Shown piece after piece: positions 30,784 to 39,454 of a stretch of DNA of 64,000 nt; the stretch's first letter is position 1, and each line of letters opens with the position of its first letter. The stretch lies in assembly GCA_035626595.1 (NCBI GenBank), contig DASPNJ010000078.1:40674-104673 (forward strand), written 5' to 3'. The DNA comes from JAQGMV01 sp035626595. Lineage in GTDB: Bacteria > Pseudomonadota > Gammaproteobacteria > Burkholderiales > SG8-41. The notes under the pieces were generated by a model that worked only from the letters and a program-made list of their open reading frames with translations, ran no database searches and was not told where the DNA came from. The translations under genes were made by a program, and so were the position numbers.

Positions 30784-32130
30784 CTAAGGCGTGCGGCGGC
30801 GGCCGGCGACGAGCATCACCACCGCCCCGATCGCGAGCACACCCAGGCCGACGAGCGCGTTCGCGCGGTGGAACTCGAGGCTCTTCCAGAAGAGCCACGC
30901 GCACACCAGCACGAAGGTCGCAGGCGTCACCGGGTAGCCCGGCACGCGAAACGGCCGGGGCGCATTCGGCTCCTGCAGCCGCAGCACGAAGAGCGCGATG
31001 CCGGTCAGCATGAAGAATCCCCAGAACACCGGCAGCGAGTACTCCACGAGCGCCTTGAAGCCGGCCTTCTGGGTCGCGCCCAGTCCGACCAGCACCAGCG
31101 CGATGGCGCCCTGCACGATCATCGCGGCACGCGGCGAGCCGCTGCGTTCGTCCCAGCGGCCGAGATACGCGAGCAGCGGCCAGTCGCGCCCGAGCGCGTA
31201 ATTCGAACGCGCGCCCACGATGATCGATCCGTTGACCGAAGTGAGCGCCGCGATCGCGATCATGATCGAGATCACCTTCTCGCCGGTCGTGCCCCATACC
31301 GCCTTCATGAGATCCGCGGCAACCGCATCCGAGCGCGCCATCGCGGCGTACCCCAGGCCTTTCATGTACGCGAGATTCACCAGGAGGTAGATCACCGTCA
31401 CGAGCGAGATCGCGATCAACAGCGCACGCACCATGTTGCGCTCGCGGTCGCGCACTTCCGCCGAAATGTATGCGGCGTCGTTCCACCCGCCGTACGTGAA
31501 CAGCACGAACAGCATGGCGGTCGCGAGACCGAGGCCCATGTACCACGGACCAGACGACCCCGGAGCCGCGGGCGCCGGTGCGACAGGCTCCGGTGCGAGG
31601 AAGAGTCCCGCCACTACGATGAGCACGAGGCCGCCGACCTCGAGCACCGTGAAAATGTTCTGCGTCGTCTTGCCTTCGCGTATGCCGAGATAATTCACGA
31701 GCGTCAGCGCTACGACCACGATCGCCGCCCAGATCGCCGACGAGTGCGCGCCGAAGCTCACCACGCGCGACATGTAGTCGCCGAAGAGATACGCGAAGAC
31801 CGCGATCGAGCCGGCGACGATCACGGTCATGCGCGCCCAGCCGTACAGAAACGCGAGCGAGCGGCCGTACGCGCGCTGCAGGAAGTGATACTCGCCGCCC
31901 GCCGAGGGAAAGGCGGTCGCGAGCTCCGCGTAGCACAGCGCGCCGATGATCGAGAACACACCGCCCGCGACCCACACGGCGATGAGGCTCGCCTCGCCGC
32001 CGATCGCCCCGGCGACGATCGAGGGCGTGCCGAAGATACCGGCCCCGACGATCAGACCGACGATCATCGTGATCGCGTCGAACAGCGTCAGCGTCGCCTT
32101 CGGCGCGCCGGCCTGCGGGGTCTGGGCCAT
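30784..32130 (-). CDS. APC-family amino acid permease
   Basis: A 448-aa permease with about 12 helices. The N-terminal signature is ITMIVGLIVGAGIFGTPSIV (G-x-G-I-F-G-type unwound helix), with CYAELATAFPSAGGEYHFLQ and GWNDAAYISAEVRDRERNMV, typical of the LAT/YfnA-like subgroup. It should move an amino acid or related compound across the inner membrane; the substrate is not deducible. It starts 8 nt after the stop of the last methyltransferase-like gene of the array and is therefore probably the final gene of that transcript. Confidence 0.88.
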   Translation of the reverse strand: MAQTPQAGAPKATLTLFDAITMIVGLIVGAGIFGTPSIVAGAIGGEASLIAVWVAGGVFSIIGALCYAELATAFPSAGGEYHFLQRAYGRSLAFLYGWARMTVIVAGSIAVFAYLFGDYMSRVVSFGAHSSAIWAAIVVVALTLVNYLGIREGKTTQNIFTVLEVGGLVLIVVAGLFLAPEPVAPAPAAPGSSGPWYMGLGLATAMLFVLFTYGGWNDAAYISAEVRDRERNMVRALLIAISLVTVIYLLVNLAYMKGLGYAAMARSDAVAADLMKAVWGTTGEKVISIMIAIAALTSVNGSIIVGARSNYALGRDWPLLAYLGRWDERSGSPRAAMIVQGAIALVLVGLGATQKAGFKALVEYSLPVFWGFFMLTGIALFVLRLQEPNAPRPFRVPGYPVTPATFVLVCAWLFWKSLEFHRANALVGLGVLAIGAVVMLVAGRRRTP

Positions 32131-32138
32131 GAGCGTTC

Positions 32139-33050
32139 CTAGTCGCCGCGCTCGTCGGATGCGCGTCTCAGCTCGCCGCGCGCCGTAAGCTTCGCGGTGA
32201 ACGGCGCCTGTCTCGCCGCGGCGCCTTCTCCGAGCCGCACGGTGCCTTCGATCGTGTCACCGACCACGCGGCCGCTGAACTCGTGACGGAGCCCCCCCGG
32301 GCTGCCTTTCGGCAAAGTCGCGAACGTCACCTGGTCTCCGTTCACACGGCCGAACACCCGCGTGCTCGCGCCGCCGGCGCGCAGCGTCCCTTCGAGGATC
32401 TGGAAGGACTGGTCGAACGCGAGCTCGTACTGCGCCGGCTGCCCCCCTGCATTGACCTGCGTCTGCCACTTGCCGGCGAGCTTCGAGGGCACGATCCAGA
32501 GATAGATGTAGCTCACGCCGGGCGTGCCGACAACTTTCTCCGGCACGGTGATGTCGGCCTGCTGGTCCGGAAGCCACTCGCCCATGTGGTAGTCGTGCGC
32601 CACGACGCGCGTTCCGGGCTTGAGCGCGAGAATCTTCGGACGAAGCTTCAGGTTCATCTCGGGCAGCAGGTAGCTCGAGACGACCGTCGCCTTGGAGAGA
32701 TCGGTCTCGAACAGGTTCTGCTCGACGAACCGCGCGCGCTCCGAGACGCCCTCTTTCTGAGCGCCGGCGCGGGCCTGCCCGAGCAGGTAGGAGTCGAGGT
32801 CCACGCCGAAGCCCTGCGCGCCGAATTTCTTGGCCGCGGTGATCACGATACGGCCGTCGCCGGAACCGAGATCGATCAGAAAATCCTGCGGACCGATCTT
32901 CGCCAGGCGCAGCATCTCGTCGACGACGATCTGCGGCGTCGGCACGTACACGACGTCGCCGCGGCCTTCCTGTGCCGCGGCGCCGGCCGGCAGGAACCCG
33001 GCCGCCAGTGCGGCCGCGAACGCGGCCGCGATTTTTTGCATCCAGTGCAT
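32139..33050 (-). CDS. Exported SAM-methyltransferase-like protein, array member A
   Basis: A 303-aa protein. The signal peptide ends near AGAAAQ, so the enzyme domain is predicted to be periplasmic. Family hallmarks are VVYVPTPQIVVDEMLRLA, motif I FLIDLGSGDGRIVITAAKKF (about residues 57-76), the acidic strand end GVDLD, a motif IV-like region VSSYLLPEMN, then PGTRVVAHDYHMGEWLPD and YLWIVPSKLAGKW. A C-terminal beta-rich domain of about 100 residues ends with GRVVGDTIEGTV. Motif I is the class I SAM-binding loop. It is the promoter-distal member of six tandem paralogues, followed by the permease. Confidence 0.82.
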   Translation of the reverse strand: MHWMQKIAAAFAAALAAGFLPAGAAAQEGRGDVVYVPTPQIVVDEMLRLAKIGPQDFLIDLGSGDGRIVITAAKKFGAQGFGVDLDSYLLGQARAGAQKEGVSERARFVEQNLFETDLSKATVVSSYLLPEMNLKLRPKILALKPGTRVVAHDYHMGEWLPDQQADITVPEKVVGTPGVSYIYLWIVPSKLAGKWQTQVNAGGQPAQYELAFDQSFQILEGTLRAGGASTRVFGRVNGDQVTFATLPKGSPGGLRHEFSGRVVGDTIEGTVRLGEGAAARQAPFTAKLTARGELRRASDERGD

Positions 33051-33068
33051 GAGTACCCCCTTGTTAAG

Positions 33069-33983
33069 TCAATTGAAGGCGACGCGCGCCTCACGCGCCG
33101 CAGCCTCGATTTCGATCCGGCCGGCTTTGACGCGCGCGGCCTGCCACTGCGTCTGCGTGCCGCCGAGCTTCGCGCTACCGCGTATGGTATCGCCCGCGAC
33201 GCGCCCGGCGAGCTCCTGCCGCACTTCGCGTCCGTCGAGGCTCGTGACGAGCACGAAAGCGAGCTCGGTGCCGCGCAGACGCGCGTTTTCGATCCGGGCC
33301 GGCGCGCCGGCCGCGCGCGCGCTTCCACGAATCTCCTGAAACACCTGCTGGAACGTCACCTCGCAGGCGAGCTCCCGGCCCTCGATCTGCGCCCGCCACT
33401 GCCATGTGCCCGCAGCGTTCGCGGGCACGATCCACATCAGCACATCGCTGCGCGGCGGTCCATACCGCTTCTCCGGCACGGGGACCGTCACGCGCGCGTC
33501 GGGCTTCCAGTTGCCGAAGTCGAACTCGTGCGATACGACCCGGGTGCCGGGCTTGAGCTGCTCGAAAATCCGCGGCCGCAGTTGCAGGTTCAACCGCGGG
33601 TAGAGATACGTTGTGAGCACGGTCGCGCGCTCGAGCTCGGTGATGAACAGGTTCTCCGCGCGAAACTCCACCTTGCCCGCGACGCCCTGGCGCGCCGCCT
33701 CGCGCCGCGCATCGCTCACCAGTGCGCCGTCGAGCTCGACGCCCAGCCCGCGCGCGCCGTACTTCCTGGCCGCGACGATTACGATCCGGCCGTCGCCCGA
33801 GCCCAAGTCGATCACGAAATCCTGCGGTCCGACCTTGGCGATCTGGAGCATCGCATCCACCACGTTCATCGGCGTGGGGACGTACGGCACGTCGGCGTCC
33901 TGCGCCCGCGCGAAGTGCGGCAGCGCGAGCACCGAGATCAGAGCCAGCACGGTCGGTGAGCCAAGGCGCCTACGATTTTTCAT
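33069..33983 (-). CDS. Exported SAM-methyltransferase-like protein, array member B
   Basis: A 304-aa paralogue. Signal peptide (LALISVLALPHFARAQ), then VPYVPTPMNVVDAMLQIAKV, motif I FVIDLGSGDGRIVIVAARKY, GVELD, VLTTYLYPRLNLQLRP, PGTRVVSHEFDFGNWKPD and LMWIVPANAAGTW. The beta-rich tail is present (GRVAGDTIRGSAKLGG). The ATG at 33983 lies inside the first unit of an 8-bp tandem repeat, so it has no ordinary ribosome binding site and probably depends on coupling to member C, whose stop is 34 nt upstream. The substrate is unknown. Confidence 0.82.
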   Translation of the reverse strand: MKNRRRLGSPTVLALISVLALPHFARAQDADVPYVPTPMNVVDAMLQIAKVGPQDFVIDLGSGDGRIVIVAARKYGARGLGVELDGALVSDARREAARQGVAGKVEFRAENLFITELERATVLTTYLYPRLNLQLRPRIFEQLKPGTRVVSHEFDFGNWKPDARVTVPVPEKRYGPPRSDVLMWIVPANAAGTWQWRAQIEGRELACEVTFQQVFQEIRGSARAAGAPARIENARLRGTELAFVLVTSLDGREVRQELAGRVAGDTIRGSAKLGGTQTQWQAARVKAGRIEIEAAAREARVAFN

Positions 33984-34020
33984 CACTTCGTCACCGCGTC
34001 ACTGCGTCACTGCGTCACTT
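33981..34020. repeat. Five-unit 8-bp tandem repeat at the junction of array members B and C
   Basis: Units on the plus strand: CATCACTT, CGTCACCG, CGTCACTG, CGTCACTG, CGTCACTT. The first unit holds the complement of member B's start codon and the last that of member C's stop codon. On the coding strand each unit gives GTGA, so every unit carries a potential stop/start overlap. Unit number could change by slippage. Confidence 0.75.
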
Positions 34021-34902
34021 CTTCTGAGTCTTGAGCGGCGGCACGTCGCCCAGCCGCGCCGCGCGCCATTTGAACCGTCTCTGCTGGTTGCCGACGCCGC
34101 GGGTGCCTTCGCCTTCCATGACAGCGGGGCCCACGCGGCCTTCGAAATACAGCGTCGATTCGTTGTCGCGGTCGCGGCCGTCCACCGCCGCGAAGCGGAT
34201 GCGATCGCCGTCGAGCGCCGGCTCCCACAGCCCGCCGGGCTGGCCGTCGAAGCGCGTGAAGCCGTCGAGCTCCTGATATTTCTGGCGCAGCTCGACCACG
34301 AATGCGAGCTCGCCTTCGGGCAGTGCCGCGCGCACCTGCCAGCGGCCCTGGACCTGCGCCGGCACGATCCACAGGAACACATTCTTGCGGATCGTAGTCT
34401 TGCGGTCCGGCTTCCAGTCTTCGAAATCGAAGTCGTGCGCGACCAGCCGCGTGCCGGGCCGCAGCTTCAGCATGCGTTCGCGCAGCCGCCGCATGACGGG
34501 CGGGATCAGGTACAGCGTGACCACCGTCGCTTCGCTGAAATCGGTCTTGAAGAAATCCTGCTGGAGGAACTTCACGCGATTCTCGACGCTCGCCTGGCGT
34601 GCGCTCTCCTCGCTCTGGATGAGCAGGTGGTAATCGAGCTCGACGCCGACCGCGCGCGCGCCGAATTTGCGCGCGGCCGTGATCACGATGCGCCCGTCTC
34701 CGGAGCCGAGGTCGTACACGACGTCGTTCGGACCGACGCTCGCGAGCCGCAGCATCTCATCCACCACGACCTGCGGTGTCGGCACGAAGGGCACGTCGAA
34801 GAACTGCGAGAACGCGGCGATGGGAATGCCCGACGCAGCCGCCAGCGCGACCCCGCCGGCAAGGAAGCGGCGGCGGTTCCACTCCCCGTGATCTCCTGCC
34901 AT
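34015..34902 (-). CDS. Tat-exported SAM-methyltransferase-like protein, array member C
   Basis: A 295-aa paralogue with a different export signal: WNRRRFLAGGVALAAASGIP is a twin-arginine (Tat) signal, implying the protein folds in the cytoplasm before export. Family motifs follow: VPFVPTPQVVVDEMLRLASV, motif I VVYDLGSGDGRIVITAARKF, GVELD, VVTLYLIPPVMRRL, PGTRLVAHDFDFEDWKPD and FLWIVPAQVQGRW. The start ATG overlaps member D's stop (TGATG), so a longer frame to 34974 is rejected. Pre-export folding would allow a cytosolic cofactor to be carried along. Confidence 0.82.
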   Translation of the reverse strand: MAGDHGEWNRRRFLAGGVALAAASGIPIAAFSQFFDVPFVPTPQVVVDEMLRLASVGPNDVVYDLGSGDGRIVITAARKFGARAVGVELDYHLLIQSEESARQASVENRVKFLQQDFFKTDFSEATVVTLYLIPPVMRRLRERMLKLRPGTRLVAHDFDFEDWKPDRKTTIRKNVFLWIVPAQVQGRWQVRAALPEGELAFVVELRQKYQELDGFTRFDGQPGGLWEPALDGDRIRFAAVDGRDRDNESTLYFEGRVGPAVMEGEGTRGVGNQQRRFKWRAARLGDVPPLKTQKK

Positions 34903-35741
34903 CACCCTTCCGTGACCGCCGTCGCCCGCACCGCGCGCCACGTGCCTTCCTGCTGTCGCGGCCCGGGTCCCCACCGCACGACGCCTTCCATGAGGTGCGT
35001 CGAGACGCGCCCCTCGAAGCGGTACGTGGCGTTGTCATCGACCAGGACGAACGCGACGCGCTCGCCCGTGATGCGCGGCTCGAACGCCGGCAGATAACCG
35101 CCGGCGACGCGCGCGCCGCCTTTGACGTCCTGGTAGCGCTGCGTGAGCTCGAGGTCGTACTCGCGCACGCCCGCAGGCAGCGTCAGCGCGAGCTTCCATT
35201 TGCCTGCGACGGAGGCTGGCACGACGTAGAGATAGAAGTTCTTCGAAACCTGGACGTGCCGGTCCGCCTTCCAGTCGCTGAAGCCGTACTCGTGCGCGAC
35301 GATCCGCGTGCCGGGCTTGAGCTCCGCCAAAAGTCTCGGCTTGAGGCGCTCGACCAGCGGTGTGAGCAGATACATCGTGACGACGGTCGCATCGCCGATC
35401 GGCGCTTTCAGTACGTCGCCCTGCTGGAACGACACCCGGTCCGCCACGCCTTCCTGCTGCGCCCGCTCGCGGCTCTGCGCGACGAGCTTGGAATCGAGCT
35501 CGACGCCGACACCGCGTGCGCCCCAGTCGCGCGCCGCCGCGATCACGATGCGACCGTCGCCCGAGCCGAGGTCGTACACGAGGTCGCCGGGCCGCACCTG
35601 CGCAAGGCGCAGCATCTCGTCGACGTTCAAGTCGGTCGACGGCACGTAAGGCGTGGGAATGTCCGGCGTCGCCGCCGCGCCCGCAAGCGCGCTGAACGCG
35701 GCCAGCGCGAGCGCCGCGAAGAGCTGCGCCGCGCGCGTCAC
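34902..35741 (-). CDS. Exported SAM-methyltransferase-like protein, array member D
   Basis: A 279-aa paralogue starting at a GTG in a GTGA overlap with member E. Signal peptide (LFAALALAAFSALAGAAA), then a slightly divergent entry segment TPYVPSTDLNVDEMLRLAQV, motif I LVYDLGSGDGRIVIAAARDW, GVELD, VVTMYLLTPLVERLKP, PGTRIVAHEYGFSDWKADRH and YLYVVPASVAGKW. The C-terminal beta domain is shorter than in E. It is translationally coupled on both sides (GTGA before, TGATG after). Confidence 0.82.
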   Translation of the reverse strand: MTRAAQLFAALALAAFSALAGAAATPDIPTPYVPSTDLNVDEMLRLAQVRPGDLVYDLGSGDGRIVIAAARDWGARGVGVELDSKLVAQSRERAQQEGVADRVSFQQGDVLKAPIGDATVVTMYLLTPLVERLKPRLLAELKPGTRIVAHEYGFSDWKADRHVQVSKNFYLYVVPASVAGKWKLALTLPAGVREYDLELTQRYQDVKGGARVAGGYLPAFEPRITGERVAFVLVDDNATYRFEGRVSTHLMEGVVRWGPGPRQQEGTWRAVRATAVTEG

Positions 35742-36658
35742 TGCGGCGGGATCAGCGTGGGCGGCGGCAGCAGGAAATGCCGCGGCTCCCAGATTTCGGT
35801 GCGAGCCGCGCTCCACTTCTGATCGCGCGCGCTCGCTCCGGCCGAAATGGTGCGTACGGTGCCTTCGAGGGCGTTGTTGTAGATGCGGCCGTCGAATTCG
35901 TAGCGCGTCGCCGCGTTCGGATCGGTTCTCGCCGCGAACGTGAGCCGGTCGCCGACGAGCTTCGCATGCTCGAGCGCGGCCGTGCGACCGTCGATCCTGA
36001 GCGTGCCTTCGATTTTCTGGAAGCTCTGGTCGAGCGCGAGCTCGAACCTGCGCTGCGCGCCGGCCTCGCCCGGCATCTGCCACAGCCAACGCCCGCTCGC
36101 CTTCGCCGGCACCACCCAGTAGAACACTTTGCTTTTCGCATCCCGGCCGACCGGCTTGCCCGGCGCGTCCATCGTGAACGACAGATCGGGCGGCCATTCG
36201 CCCATGTCGTAATCGTGCGAGACGACGCGCGTTCCCGGCTTCAGCTTCGAGAGCAGGATCGGGCGCATCATCAGGTTCACTTCGGGGAGCAGGTAGATCG
36301 TGACGACGCTCGCGGGGCTCACGTCGGTCTGGTAGATGTCGCGCTCGTAGAACGCCGCGCGCTCCGAAACGCCGGCTTTGGCCGCGAGGCGGTTGGCGAG
36401 CGTGACCAGCCGCCGGTCGAGGTCCACCCCGAAGCCGCGCGCGCCGTGCTTCTTCGCCGCCGTGATGATCATGCGGCCGTCGCCGGAACCGAGGTCGATC
36501 ACGAAATCCTTCGGGCCTACTTTGGCGACTTCGAGCATCTTGTCCACGACGTTCTGAGGCGTCTGGACGTAGGGGGTGTCGCCGTAGTCCTGCGCGAACG
36601 CGCCGAGCGCGGCCAGCAGCCCCAACGCGAGCAGCAGGAAAGATTTGATCCGGATCAT
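35738..36658 (-). CDS. Exported SAM-methyltransferase-like protein, array member E
   Basis: A 306-aa paralogue starting on an ATGA overlap with member F. Signal peptide ends at GAFAQ. Motifs are TPYVQTPQNVVDKMLEVAKV, motif I FVIDLGSGDGRMIITAAKKH, GVDLD, VVTIYLLPEVNLMMRP, PGTRVVSHDYDMGEWPPD and FYWVVPAKASGRW. The tail includes FDGRIYNNALEGTVRTIS and a proline-rich end (FLLPPPTLIPPQ). It is closest in appearance to members A and F (GARGFGVDL), consistent with recent tandem duplication. Confidence 0.83.
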   Translation of the reverse strand: MIRIKSFLLLALGLLAALGAFAQDYGDTPYVQTPQNVVDKMLEVAKVGPKDFVIDLGSGDGRMIITAAKKHGARGFGVDLDRRLVTLANRLAAKAGVSERAAFYERDIYQTDVSPASVVTIYLLPEVNLMMRPILLSKLKPGTRVVSHDYDMGEWPPDLSFTMDAPGKPVGRDAKSKVFYWVVPAKASGRWLWQMPGEAGAQRRFELALDQSFQKIEGTLRIDGRTAALEHAKLVGDRLTFAARTDPNAATRYEFDGRIYNNALEGTVRTISAGASARDQKWSAARTEIWEPRHFLLPPPTLIPPQ

Positions 36659-37521
36659 GTGCGGTTCGCGCTCCATTCGACTTTCGCCTGCAGCCTTGCG
36701 CCGGAGAGCTCCGCAATCCCGCTGATCGCGTCGCCGGCCACTTTGCCGCTGAAAACGTGCTTCACCGGCGCGCCGTTGACGTCCGCGGTGAACTCGAAAA
36801 AGATGTTTTCGCCTTCGAGACGGCCGTTCGTGATCTTCACCGTCCTGCCGCCGACGCGCGCGGTGCCGGTGACCCTCTGGAATTGCTGCACGACCGCGAT
36901 GTCGTACTGGACCGGCTTTCCGCGCAGCTCGAGCTGCGAGCGCCACGTGCCCGCCGCCTTCGCCGGCACGACCCAGTAATAGATATCGCTCAAACCGCCG
37001 ACGTCGCCGTACTTGTCCTTCGCCTGCACCTGCTCGTGCTGGTCCGGCTTCCACTCCGCCATGCTGAAATCGTGCGACACGATGCGCGTGCCCGGCTTGA
37101 GGTCGAGGAGCTTCGGCCGGAGCTGGAGATTCACGCGCGGCAACAGGTACATCGTGATCACCGTGGCGGCTTCGAGATCGGTCTCGAACAGATCGCGCTG
37201 GTAGAAGGCGACACGATCGGCGACACCGGCCCGTTTGGCGTTCTCTTCGGCTTCCTCGATGCGCACCGGATTCAGATCGACGCCGAAACCGCGGGCGCCG
37301 TGCTTTTTCGCGGCAGTGACGACGATGCGGCCGTCGCCGGAGCCGAGATCGATCAGGTAATCCTGAGGACCGACCTTCGCGATCTCGAGCATGCGGTCGA
37401 CCACCTCCTGCGGCGTCGGCACGTACGGCACCTGCGCGAACGCACGCGAGACGAGCAGCGCGGACGCGACGAATGCAAGCGCGCACGCGCGCAGCGCGTT
37501 GCGGGTACGGATCTGCTGCAA
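36655..37521 (-). CDS. Exported SAM-methyltransferase-like protein, array member F (first gene)
   Basis: A 288-aa paralogue and the first gene of the six-gene array. Signal peptide ends at SRAFAQ. Motifs are VPYVPTPQEVVDRMLEIAKV, motif I YLIDLGSGDGRIVVTAAKKH, GVDLN, VITMYLLPRVNLQLRP, PGTRIVSHDFSMAEWKPD and YYWVVPAKAAGTW. It has the beta-rich tail (FSGKVAGDAISGIAELSG). Only 66 nt separate its start from the divergent spermidine-synthase-like gene, so the two transcripts probably share a control region. Confidence 0.83.
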   Translation of the reverse strand: MQQIRTRNALRACALAFVASALLVSRAFAQVPYVPTPQEVVDRMLEIAKVGPQDYLIDLGSGDGRIVVTAAKKHGARGFGVDLNPVRIEEAEENAKRAGVADRVAFYQRDLFETDLEAATVITMYLLPRVNLQLRPKLLDLKPGTRIVSHDFSMAEWKPDQHEQVQAKDKYGDVGGLSDIYYWVVPAKAAGTWRSQLELRGKPVQYDIAVVQQFQRVTGTARVGGRTVKITNGRLEGENIFFEFTADVNGAPVKHVFSGKVAGDAISGIAELSGARLQAKVEWSANRT

Positions 37522-37587
37522 GGATGGGGCTCCGGCTGACGTGCTAGATTGGCAGCCGGCGATTATAGCCGCTCTCCCGGTGCTCCG

Positions 37588-39189
37588 ATGTTGCTGTACG
37601 CAGTGATCTTCGTCTCAGGCGGCGCGATTCTCGCGCTCGAATTGCTCGCCTCCCGGATCATGATGCCCTACTTCGGCGTGAGCCTCTATATCTGGACCGG
37701 GATACTGTCGATCACGCTCGTCGCGCTCGCGATCGGCTACTGGCTCGGCGGAGTGCTCGCCGCGAGACGCAGCGCGGAAGTGACGCCGGGACGGCTGCTG
37801 CAGCTGTATGCGCTGATGCCCGCGCTCGCGGGGCTGGCGCTCGTCGCCGCCTGTTTCGCCTACCCGCAGGCGTTCGCGACACTGGCGGCGGGCAGCTTGC
37901 TGGCCGGCGCGTTCGCAGCCTGCCTCGTGCTGTTGTTCGTTCCGCTCGTCGCGGCGTCGGCGATGAACCCGCTGCTGGTCGCGATCCTGGTGCGCCGGCA
38001 GCACACCGGCGGCATCGGCGATGCCGGCGCCGGCCGGGTGTTTTTCGTGAGCACCGTGGGTTCCGTCGCCGGCGTCATCGTCACGGCGTTCGCGATCATT
38101 CCCCACATGAGCAACTTCACGGCCGTGCTGGGTATCGCGATCGTGCTGGCCTCGCTCGCGATCGCGCTGGTGGCATTCGCCCGCGAGCGCGTCGCCGGGA
38201 AACCGCTGGTAACGGCCACAGCGACCGGGGCGATCGCGCTGGGCGCGCTTCTGCTGTGGAACGCAGACGGCCACACCGGTCGCGCCGGAGCATTCGCTTA
38301 CGCGGGAACGACGTGGCGCGTCGAAGCGGCCTACAGCTCGCTCTTCGGCACGGTGAAGGTGCTGCGGCAGGTCACGTCCGAGCCGCAGTTCCTGCGGATG
38401 TACTTTCACGACGGTCTCACGCAGAACACCGCGGATTCCGCCGGCCGCTCGACCTCGTTCTACACCTACGCGCTCGAAGCGCTCGCGCGCGCCTACAGCC
38501 CGGGCTTGCGCTCGGCGCTGGTGCTGGGTCTCGGCGCGGGCATGGTCCCGATGGCGCTCGCGCGAAGCGGCGTGAGCACCGCAGTCGTCGATATCGATCC
38601 CAACGCGCCGCGCGCGGCGCGGACGTATTTCGGGTTCGATCCGTCGGCCGTTCGCACGCACCTCACCGACGCGCGCACGTTCGTGCGCCGCTGCGACGGC
38701 GGCTACGACGTCGTGATCGTGGATCTCTTTCACGGTGACGGCACCCCGGATTACCTCGTCACGCGCGACTTCTTCGCCGATCTCAAGCGCTGTCTCGGCG
38801 CGCGCGGCGTCGCGGTGTTCAACACGTTCGCCGACCTGGACCGGCCGCAGGCCTACGCGCACGTGCTGGCGACGATCCGGTCCGAGCTGCCGCATCTCGC
38901 GCTGCACCGGCCGCCGAGCCACGGGCCGCACGTGAACAGCTTCGTCGTCGCGTCCGCGCATCCGCTCGCTGCGCCGGCGAAGGTGACGCTCTCCTATCTG
39001 CCGCCGCGGCACGCCGACACGCTCTGGACGATGCTCTCGGCGCCGGCGCCGCTCACGCCGGAGCTCGCGACCGGCGGCACGGTCGTCACCGACGCCGTCA
39101 ATCGCGCGGCCCACGACTTCGCGCAAACACAGATGATTTACAGAAAAACGGTCGTGCGCGACGCTCCCGCGGCGCTACTCGTCAATTAG
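37588..39189 (+). CDS. Membrane-anchored spermidine/spermine synthase-like protein
   Basis: A 533-aa protein. Residues 1-220 hold about seven hydrophobic helices starting MLLYAVIFVSGGAILALELL and SRIMMPYFGVSLYIWTGILS, typical of fused-membrane polyamine-synthase-like proteins. The C-terminal half carries the aminopropyltransferase/methyltransferase-type fold: SALVLGLGAGMVPMAL, VVDIDPNAPRAARTYFGF, DARTFVRRCDGGYDVVIVDL and FHGDGTPDYLVTRDF. Spermidine synthases use decarboxylated SAM. Members with membrane domains are poorly characterised, so polyamine synthesis is not assured. ATG 37588 is chosen at the first helix. Confidence 0.85.
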   Translation: MLLYAVIFVSGGAILALELLASRIMMPYFGVSLYIWTGILSITLVALAIGYWLGGVLAARRSAEVTPGRLLQLYALMPALAGLALVAACFAYPQAFATLAAGSLLAGAFAACLVLLFVPLVAASAMNPLLVAILVRRQHTGGIGDAGAGRVFFVSTVGSVAGVIVTAFAIIPHMSNFTAVLGIAIVLASLAIALVAFARERVAGKPLVTATATGAIALGALLLWNADGHTGRAGAFAYAGTTWRVEAAYSSLFGTVKVLRQVTSEPQFLRMYFHDGLTQNTADSAGRSTSFYTYALEALARAYSPGLRSALVLGLGAGMVPMALARSGVSTAVVDIDPNAPRAARTYFGFDPSAVRTHLTDARTFVRRCDGGYDVVIVDLFHGDGTPDYLVTRDFFADLKRCLGARGVAVFNTFADLDRPQAYAHVLATIRSELPHLALHRPPSHGPHVNSFVVASAHPLAAPAKVTLSYLPPRHADTLWTMLSAPAPLTPELATGGTVVTDAVNRAAHDFAQTQMIYRKTVVRDAPAALLVN

Positions 39190-39220
39190 ACGTGCTTCGC
39201 GGCTCGCGCCGCTCGGAAGG

Positions 39221-39380
39221 CGCGGTGGAGGCGATTCGTCGACCCTCATGTGCCGCAAAGCGCGTCATTGCAGCCGGAAACCCGCTTCGCGGCGGGCAGT
39301 CAAAACACGACTACCCGCACACGAAGCGCCGGCCGCAATGACTGCGGCACAAATCGGCTCGCCGAATCACCTCCACCGCG
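39221..39380. repeat. Long foldback repeat, copy 2 (160 nt)
   Basis: The ends CGCGGTGGAGGCGATTCG (39221-39238) and CGAATCACCTCCACCGCG (39363-39380) pair with a single mismatch. The nested stems of copy 1 are present: TGCCGCA/TGCGGCA, CATTGCAGCCGG/CCGGCCGCAATG (one mismatch), CGCTTCG/CGAAGCG, and an apical hairpin with loop AAAACAC. It lies 31 nt after the spermidine-synthase-like gene. Confidence 0.88.
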
Positions 39381-39454
39381 CGTTCGGCCCTAGCGCGGTT
39401 TAGCTGAAAAGCTTGGGCATGCCTCGCGGCGGCAGAGACGAGCCGGCGCACCGA

